Of a stretch of 64,000 nucleotides of DNA, positions 56,381-64,000 are shown piece after piece. Source of the DNA: Mytilus californianus (Eukaryota > Mollusca > Bivalvia > Mytilida > Mytilidae). The stretch spans positions 1,364,001 through 1,428,000 of the forward strand of contig NW_026262659.1 in assembly GCF_021869535.1 (NCBI RefSeq), in the 5' to 3' direction. Every line of letters begins with the position of its first letter. Positions within the stretch are counted from its first letter, which is position 1. Made by a program: the position numbers and the translations under genes. Under the pieces are notes generated by a model that worked only from the letters and a program-made list of their open reading frames with translations, did not search any database and was not told the origin of the DNA.

Positions 56381-56999
56381 CCAATCTCCTTCCCCCCTCA
56401 GAGAAGTTTTCAACTATTTCAACTAAATGAAGCAATGAACGAATTCTACTTATGAAAGTGTTGATGACATGAACAAAGTGTTGTCTTTTCTTGAATACAA
56501 GTGTTTTTTTTTTCTTTGTTTAATTTGAATTTTTTTGCGCGACTGATTTGAAACCAAGGCTGTGCTACCTTCAAAAGCTTCCTGAAGTAAGATTTGCCTG
56601 GGCTTTTTAAATAACGAGTCGTCTGTCATACCCTTGTTTTATTGGATAGCTGCACCTAGATCAGCATGATTATTATATTCTTGTATGCCGGACACACATA
56701 ATACCCGAAAATAAAAGTATATTCAATCTTCTTATTTCATTGGACCTTTCAATCAGTTAGAAATGTTAACATTGAGTATTAAAGTTCTACTAGAAAATAT
56801 AAGAACATATGCATATTGGATCTTTACCTTATATGCGACCAACTGTAGCATTATTTCATGTCACTGCTTTCACTGATATTCTGTTTAAAAGATAAAGTAA
56901 GGAAAATATCAATATAGACGATTTCAAAGGATACAAACAAAAAAAATGATGATATAATTAAAAAATAAGGAAAACAAGAATGTATTCATAGTTTACGGA
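56381..56999. other. No gene seen
   Basis: AT-rich DNA without recognisable structure. Confidence 0.5.
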
Positions 57000-57245
57000 T
57001 GCCCCACTCACACTATCATTTTCTATGTTCAGTGGACCGTGAAATTGGTGTCAAATCTCTAATTTGGCATTCAAATTAGAAAGATCATACCATAGGAAAC
57101 ATGTGTACTACGTTTCAAGTTGATTGGACTACAACTTCATAAAAAACTACCTTGACCAAAAACTTTAACCTAAGGCCGAACGGACGAACAAACGAATGGA
57201 CGCACAGACCGAAAAACATAATGCCATTAGGTGGGGCATAAAAAA
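57000..57245 (+). repeat. Dispersed repeat
   Basis: Contains GGACCGTGAAATTGGTGTCA, ACGTTTCAAGTTGATTGGAC and GGACGAACAAACGAATGGAC; I recognise this wording as a common mussel-type repeat, but only one copy is in the window. Confidence 0.45.
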
Positions 57246-58499
57246 CTGACTGTAGAATATTTATCATATTATATATCATGCCAAACTATGATACGAATAC
57301 TTTATATTTGATATATGTATGTAGCATTTGACCAAAATCTAAGAATAAATATAAATGATTTGTTAAATACATTTAATAACTATGATATCAATAAACAGTT
57401 CAAATATCAGTCCTGAGAAACAAACATACTAAAGAGTAAAACAATCAAAGGAGCAAAGATAGGTAAACAGTATTATCATTTCTTTCCTGTACCCAGTCAG
57501 GAATATGACAGTTGTTATCTATTAGTTTGATGAGTTTAATTTTTCCATTTGCTTAGGGACTTTTCGTTGAGAATTTTCCTCGGAGTTCGGTATTTTTGTT
57601 ATTTTACTTTTTCCTGCTTTGGAAAGAAGGTTCATTATACAATTGAAATGGAAAAACAAATCAAAGTAGTTATCAGAAATCTTACAAAACATAACTTTAT
57701 AAAAATATAAAAAATGTATACTGAAAACAATGCCGGATATCTTCAATACTATATCTCCAATTTCTAATAACAAGCAAGTTGCTTTCAAGATTATGAGAAT
57801 ATTACAATTCCTTTTTCCTCAAGGATTCAAGTCCAAATCTCCCAACTGCTCTTGTCCATACAAATAAACTTCTATCAGTCTTTATGTTACCGGGTTCCTT
57901 GGCATCTTCTTTACTGCAATGATTTTCTTTTAAAGTTGTTAACCAATTGCCCAATATATTCAAACTAAACAGGGAAAATAACCGAAGGTTTCATGTTAAT
58001 TAATTCGAGGACATGCAAAAAAAAAGGAAGTCAATCATGAATTAAGGAGGGAATACAAAATTAGTATGTGCTATAAGTAGATTAGTTTTAACCATCTGAA
58101 GCCCGTGGTTAGTGATTAGTCCTACATCTGCGACATATATATTGTTGTTGCAGTAGGCAAGGCCTCAAATATAATTCTATATGCAAAAATCCTTGTTCTA
58201 ATTGCATATAAATAAATTGATATTAATTCAATATTATCATATTTAAATTTACCTGTGTACGTATATTTTTTTTACGCCATTTTGTCTCAGGCTAGAGGTG
58301 TCTTTTTGACATTGTTCCTACATCTTTTGTTTTATTAATATTGTATTTATATTGTGTCATAGATCAAACTTATTCCTTCAGTGTATGTTTACTTATTTTT
58401 GTTGAAATGTCTTTTTGATCAAGTTAAGTCATTTCAATTGATATTTTATAGTGTGGCATTTTATTTTGTAATGTTACACTACTGTCTTAGGTTAGGGTG
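57246..58499. other. No gene; dispersed repeat at 57485-57615
   Basis: The inverse copy of the CTCCGAGGAAAATTC family lies at about 57485-57615. The rest is AT-rich with no coding motif. Confidence 0.55.
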
Positions 58500-58825
58500 A
58501 AGGTTGGCGCCTGTTAAAACGTTTTAACCCGCTGCAATTCAATGCACCTATCTTAAATCAGGAGCCTTATGTTCAGTGGTTGTCGTTTGTTGGTGTGGTT
58601 CATAAGTGTTTCTCGTTTCTTGTTTTTATACAGATTAGACCGTTGGTTTTGCTGTTTGAATAGATTTTCACCAGTCATTTTGGAGCCTTTATAGCTTGCT
58701 GTTCGGTGTGACTCAAGGCTCTGTGTGGAAGGCCGTACTTTGTTCTATAATTGTTAACTTGTCCTACATTGTGACTTGGACGGAGAGTTGTCTCATTGGC
58801 ACTAATACCATATCTTCTTATTTAT
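58500..58825 (+). repeat. Dispersed repeat with GTTGTCTCATTGGCA tail
   Basis: Ends GAGAGTTGTCTCATTGGCAC-TAATACCATATCTTCTTATT; the tail matches 35985-36020 and 63760-63805. Confidence 0.75.
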
Positions 58826-60059
58826 ATAGAAATAGCAAGTTAAAGATTATCACAAATCAGTGCTCTTTCTTTCGGTTTAACTTTAAAAAAGAATGAATTT
58901 TTGCATAAATAATTCGGAAAATGTTAAGATTGATCAGGGTCTCACTCAAGTTTATTTTAACAAATATTTTTTGCCATTGATTTGTCGAACTTATAAAGTG
59001 TAATTTTAATTTTTAGAACTAGGTCGATACCACTGCTGGTGAACTATCAGTCCCTAATAGTATTCTCATCTTAGTAGTCAGTGCTTCGGTACTGACACGA
59101 TTTATAACCTTAAAACATACGGTTTTGCAATTCTCCGTTTATAAATCAATTTATAAATTATTATGGAAATAAGAGTCAAATTCTTTCAGGGAAAAATGCC
59201 TTTGATGGATTTGGCTATTATTTCTAATGTTGATTGTGATAAAATAGTTCTTCATTTAATCAGGTGCTATTGCAACCGTGGCCTACCCATATTTAGATTT
59301 TACCGTTCCTGGTGAAAGTCAATCACAAAAAACCGCCTCGGGTGCATAGAATTTATGAAATGCATATTTCATTTTTGTATTTGATTGCTCCTAAAAGTTA
59401 TGAATAAAAAATTAAAAGGGTGTCACCGAATTATTTTTTAATTATATGAATAGTGGAATTTTTACTTATGAGTATGAATGGTTGATTTTCTAAACTGCGT
59501 GATGAAAAAAAAATGGACTTCATTGAAACAACGCTTTGAAAAATGGAAGGACGACTATTAGAATATTTCAGGGTAAATGGGAATCGAAAATATATGTAAA
59601 TAGATTCATACATGAATGATCTTATGCTTTGCCATGTTTACACTCTGCAACATTATAAAGAACAGATATAGTTTAAACTCAATTGATGTATTGATATATA
59701 AAGGCAACAGTAGTATACCGCTTCTCGAAATTCATAAATCGATTGAGAAAAGAAAACAAATCCGGGTTACAAACTAAAACTGAGGGAAACACATCAAATA
59801 TAAGAGGAGAACTACGACACAACAGAAACACAACATTAAAATGCAACACATACAGAAACGAACTATAATATAACAATGGCCATATTCCTGACTTGGTACA
59901 GGACATTTTAAGAAAATAATGGTGGGTTGAACCTGGTTTTGTGGCTAGCGAAACCTCCCGCTTTTATGGCAATGTTAAATATAACATTAAAATGACAACA
60001 TTACATGACAGGACTACAATTCAAATAAATGGGAGAACATATAGGACAGAGAAACATAC
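58826..60059. other. No gene; dispersed repeat near 59875-59965
   Basis: CATATTCCTGACTTGGTACA and TGAACCTGGTTTTGTGGCTA repeat the 15650-15730 block. Otherwise no recognisable gene. Confidence 0.55.
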
Positions 60060-60560
60060 GAATAATAGCTAACAAAAGGTACCAGGTTTAAAATTTAATA
60101 CACAAGACGCGCGTTTCGTCCACACAAGACTAACCAATGACGCTCAGATCAAAAAAGTACGAAAGCCAAAACAAGTACAAAGTTGAAGAGCATTGAGGAC
60201 CAAAAGTTCCAAAAAGTTGTGCCAAATACGGCTAAGGTTATATGTCTGAAATAAAAAAAATCCTTAGTATTTAGAATAATTCATACTTTTGCAAACAATA
60301 AATTTATAAAAATGACTATATAAAAGATATACATGATAACACCGAAGTGGTGACTAACTACGGAATAAAAACGGATACATAAAACAACATAAACCAGCAC
60401 ATAAAAATCCACAGCCGAGTTGATATATCAAGGTGTCCATCGCAGTATCAGATTTAAAAAACGTCTCCATTGAAACTACTCGACTAAAATATGTACTCGA
60501 GAATGTGTATGATATAAAAATAAGAAGTGGTATGATTGCAGATGAGACAACTCTCCCCAA
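60060..60560 (-). repeat. Dispersed repeats, inverse copies
   Basis: 60070-60250 contains ACAAGACGCGCGTTTCGTCC and ends CCAAATACGGCTAAGG; its inverse resembles the left edge of 33490. 60520-60560 is an inverse copy of the GTTGTCTCAT tail (GTGGTATGATTGCAGATGAG). Confidence 0.65.
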
Positions 60561-60735
60561 GTGACCAAATTACACAGAAATTTGAGTCTATCATTCAACA
60601 TTTTGTACTTTTAACTATAGATGTATGAAGTACATGATGTAAATGATGTCTGAAAATTGATGGTTAAATGGTTAATTTAGAATATTTGTCTGTCGAGTGA
60701 AATTTAACTTAACATATACACAGGCAAATTTTGTT

Positions 60736-60968
60736 CACGTGAATTTAATGTGAAATTAACGTGAATTTCACGTGAAAAAATTCACGTGAATTTCACGTTA
60801 ATCGAGCTTATACGCGTAATTCACGTGAAATATTTCACGTGAATTTCACGTTAAACTCACGTGATTTTCACGTGAAATACTGATTCACGTGAAATTCACG
60901 TGAAATTTTTCATGTGAAATTCACGTGAATTGAGCCTTCACGTGAAATTCACGTGAACTTTTCACGTG
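60736..60968. repeat. CACGTG-rich palindromic satellite (13 E-boxes in about 235 bp)
   Basis: Variants of TTCACGTGAA, itself a perfect palindrome, repeat with AATTCACGTGAATTTCACGT-type spacing; I count 13 CACGTG hexamers, plus degenerate copies to about 61050. Three TCGAGCTT or TTGAGCCTT interruptions suggest a higher-order unit of about 80-90 bp. CACGTG is the E-box bound by bHLH factors (Myc/Max, USF). Confidence 0.95.
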
Positions 60969-61068
60969 AAATTAACATGAATCGAGCTTCTTTTTTTTAA
61001 TGAAATTAAAGTGAATTCAGCCTCAATCACACTAATTTCACAGGATTTGAGCTTATTTATGTAAGTCA

Positions 61069-61490
61069 ATTCTAATCTAATACAAATTCTGTTTTGATAT
61101 ATATATAAACATGAAAAATATTATTCTTGGTCTGGACCATGTGTTCATACTTCCATTCTGTTTTACTTTCTTTGTTTCCAAAATTTTTTGGTCTTAAACA
61201 AAGAAGGCAAGCAAATGCATCACAGGATATAAATTATATCCAGGGCACCTTAGTTCACTCCTAGAACTTTTTTGGTTGTGTTGAGTCTCAATCCTTTTTT
61301 GTAAATGATTTATGGACTGTGGTCATTTATAGAAGTTGATTGCACTGATGTATATTTCATTTGAGTTGATTTTTATTATGTTTGTATAAGTCATATTGTG
61401 TGGTCATCAGTTTTGACACAAACCAATCACATTATGGAAAAGACTTACTTGCAAAAGATGCCAATTCTCTTTAAGAAGGTTTTGAAGAAA
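61069..61490. other. No gene seen
   Basis: Short stretch between the CACGTG block and the 192-bp array. Confidence 0.5.
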
Positions 61491-61502
61491 AAAAATTCGT
61501 AA

Positions 61503-61518
61503 GGGTTCCGCGGAACCC
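61503..61518. other. Perfect 16-bp palindrome
   Basis: GGGTTCCGCGGAACCC, GC-rich in an AT-rich setting. Confidence 0.9.
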
Positions 61519-61559
61519 AGTGTCTCGCCTACTTTTGGTGTTAATCGCAGGCTCAACAA

Positions 61560-62463
61560 AATTGAGGAAAAAAATTAATAAAAATATTCCTCTCTATACT
61601 ATCTTTTGATTGTAAGTAGCTTCTGTCCAAGTTTGGTAAAAATCCAGGATAATTTATGAATCTAATAAATGTTTTAAAAACTTAAACTGCAGAATGTATG
61701 TAATGTTGACTGGAAGAAAAACTAAGTCCATTTATAAGTAAAATATGGAAAAGATGGAACAAAATTTTATCAAAATTTCCTTCTAGATACTAGCTTTTGA
61801 TCATAAACAAGCTTCTGTCCAAGTGTGGTACAAATCCAGGATAGTTTGAGAAAGTTGTTAAAATTTTAAAAACTTTATCCACAGAGTGAATGTAATGTTA
61901 ACTGGCAGAAAAACTAAGTCCAATTATAAGTAAAATACGGAAAAAATGGAATTTTTTTTTTACAAAATTTACTTCTGGATACTATCTTATGATCATAAAC
62001 AACCTTCTTTCCAAGTTTGGTAGAAATCCAGGATAGTTTAAGAAAGTTATTAAAATTTCAAAAACTTTAACCACAGAGTGAATGTAATGTTTCCTGGCAG
62101 AAAAACTAAGTCCACTTATAAGTAAAATACGGAAAAAATGGAATTTTTTTTTTACAAAATTTACTTTTGAATATAATCTTATGATCATAATCAAGCTTCT
62201 GTCCAAGTTTGGTAGAAATCCAGGATAGTTTAAGAAAGTTATTAAAATTTCAAAAACTTTAACCACAGAGTGAATGTAATGTTTCCTGGCAGAAAAACTA
62301 AGTCCACTTATAAGTAAAATATGGAAAAAATGGAATTTTTTTTTTACAAAATTTACTTTTGAATATAATCTTATGATCATAAACAAGCTTCTGTCCAAGT
62401 TTGGTAGAAATCCAGGATAGTTTAAGAAAGTTATTAAAATTTCAAAAACTTTAACCACAGAGT
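61560..62463. repeat. 192-bp tandem repeat, about five copies
   Basis: The landmark TCCAAGTxTGG recurs at 61626, 61818, 62010, 62202 and 62394, exactly 192 bp apart each time. Copies become more alike toward the right. Because 192 is a multiple of three, a repetitive minus-strand frame (61982-62458) stays open by accident. Confidence 0.95.
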
Positions 62464-62472
62464 GAATATTTG

Positions 62473-62502
62473 TGGACGCCGCCGACGACGACGACGCCGA
62501 CG
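62473..62502. repeat. GAC/GCC trinucleotide microsatellite
   Basis: GGACGCCGCCGACGACGACG and following, about ten triplets. Confidence 0.95.
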
Positions 62503-62570
62503 GAATGTAGGATCGCTATGTCTCGCTTTTTCGACAAAAGTCGAAGGCTCGACAAAAACTAGTTCACCTC

Positions 62571-64000
62571 GCCACTTATTCATGTACCTGCTTAAAGCCA
62601 GAAATCTTTTCAGTGGTTGTCAAAAATCTCGTCTTAATAAAAAAAAAATATTCAGAGAATTTGGTGTTGATGGCTATTCTTGATTCATATTGTAATTTTT
62701 TTTATAGCCTCTGGTCAATTAAATAGATCATGGCATATCTTTTAGACACCTGTCTTTTGTTGAGGACTGCATGTTAGCACCTTAATGCCTTTCAGGTGTT
62801 TTTGTTGTTATATTGCTGGCTGATTGATGTATACCTCATGTCTCATTGTACTAATAAACTAAAATAGAAAGTTCTGTGAAATATAGCTGATATACAAATG
62901 TACCATATTGAAAGGCTCTCTGTAATTTACAACCATTTACTTCTTATTTCATATATGCAAAAATAGTTTTTTTCTCATTTTAACACTGATCTTAAGGTTA
63001 AGGCAAAATGTTGACAAACAACAGGCATATACCATTAAAAGATCTCAAAGTTTGGCTGCACAATAAGCTAAAAATTCTTGTTATTTCATTTTTTTATATA
63101 AAATTCATTTTAAAACATGCATTTTCATTTTTTTACTGTAACTTGTATGTTGACACAATAATTTGAATTTGAATTGTATTATATTCTGAAAGTACTTGTG
63201 GTTGAAAAAATATACACAATTGTTAATTCCAGTTGGTTTACGTTTCTTGAAAACACCACTACTATGACTACATGTCTGTTAATAATGTTTAAGAGTCCTC
63301 TTCTGCATATAATTGCTATTTGTACCCAAGGATTCCTTCATACATTTGCACTTCTCCTCCTAAGATGTTGCTCCAATGATAAAATCCTGTAATGCATACT
63401 TAGCAATCAGACTCTTTGAATACTTCCTACAGTTCCTGTAATATAATAAAATCAGCATGTTTGTTTCTGTAGTCAAGCAAAAAAGATAACACCAATTTAA
63501 TCTCCAATGATTACCAAACTTATAATTAGGAGATAACTGTTTTGTATTTTAAGCTCAGACATGATCATTGGTGATTTGATGGTGATTTACCCAGTAAAAC
63601 CCAGTAATTCCCACTGGGCTGGGCAATACTCATAAAACCCAGGTTTTTGCCAACCCTGTTTCAGGACATTTTGTAGCTCGCTATGCTGTATCAGTTTTGC
63701 TCATTGTTGAAAGCTGTACATATGATCATTTACAGTTGTCAATATTCAGTCATTTGGACTCTGGTGGATAGTTGTCTCATTGGCAATCATACCATGTCAA
63801 ATTTTATAATAAATTACTTATGAAAACAAACCACATTACCTGTATATATAAGTATACTTAGTGCCTATAGAAACACAACTCATCATTTTCAAGGCCCCTT
63901 CTTACATGTCTTAGCCCCATTTAAATTACAATACTAACACAGTATGTTTATGGCTCTATGCATTCTGGAAACATCTGGTTACCTGATACTTTTCCAGTTA
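62571..64000. other. No gene; repeat tail at 63760-63805
   Basis: AT-rich. A GTTGTCTCATTGGCAATCAT tail lies at about 63769. At 63589-63645 there is a small cluster of CCCAGTAAAACCCAGTAATT and inverse ACTGGGCTGGG words. No gene or exon was recognised. Confidence 0.5.

Larger units (their letters stand above)
61491..62570. mobile_element. Element containing the 192-bp tandem array
   Basis: Left edge has the perfect palindrome GGGTTCCGCGGAACCC at 61503-61518 and GTGTCTCGCCTAC; right edge has a GAC/GCC microsatellite, ATGTAGGATCGCTATGTCTC and a small hairpin CGACAAAAGTCG. Bracketing edges with an internal array suggest one repeat unit of the genome; I cannot classify it. Confidence 0.5.

Noticed and set aside
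61982..62458. 158-residue minus-strand frame with internal repeats
   Set aside because: It is kept open by the 192-bp (64-codon) tandem period; composition is not protein-like and no start or splice context is present.

Overview
The window is AT-rich eukaryotic DNA, almost certainly from a bivalve mollusc and most likely a mussel (Mytilus or a close relative). This rests on introns with GT/AG boundaries, dense and mutually nested LINE, DIRS-like, Penelope-like, SINE and foldback repeats, and short dispersed repeat tails that I recognise as typical of mussel genomes. I could not run a database search, so the genus is an inference. There are no prokaryotic operons, rRNA genes or CRISPR arrays.

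The main gene is on the minus strand from about 51.35 kb down to 29.7 kb. I assembled it from seven coding exons whose splice sites and codon phases all agree. It would encode a protein of about 1415 residues: a signal peptide, a cysteine-rich extracellular domain (16 Cys, four N-glycosylation sequons), one transmembrane helix on its own exon, and one large terminal exon with about 34 ankyrin repeats arranged as 17 units of 66 residues. A TATA box lies 62 bp upstream of the proposed start codon. Ectodomain plus transmembrane helix plus cytoplasmic ankyrin array looks like a receptor or adaptor of unknown function, and it is the most interesting item here. Its introns hold Penelope-like and other repeats, and intron 3 also holds a candidate opposite-strand first exon with its own TATA box (41.4 kb).

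Left part (0-21.8 kb): a degraded L1/Tx1-type LINE (0.6-4.4 kb); a poly(A)-tailed insertion ending in a DIRS-like element (5.0-8.1 kb); a 468-bp tandem array carrying tRNA-like sequences (8.1-9.8 kb); a Penelope GIY-YIG endonuclease fragment (10.1-10.4 kb); a 2-kb element with long inverted repeats built of CGAC/GTCTGA motifs (11.0-13.0 kb); a 4.2-kb element with AACGTTTT-rich inverted ends that contains a spliced DUF4806-like gene remnant and a SINE (14.0-18.2 kb); and a LINE remnant lacking its catalytic block (20.5-21.8 kb).

Middle (21.9-29.7 kb): two related foldback elements, each with a roughly 73-bp-armed hairpin. The arms match well within each element but differ strongly between elements, while the loop and flanks are conserved. 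Nested inverted repeats lie around them. I see no gene from 25.7 to 29.7 kb.

Right part (51.4-64 kb): a duplicated 1.1-1.2-kb repeat with small perfect hairpins and AGGTCA arrays, a second Penelope-like fragment, a 5'-truncated copy of the first LINE family, a 235-bp block with 13 CACGTG palindromes, and a 192-bp tandem array. I see no gene after 56.4 kb.
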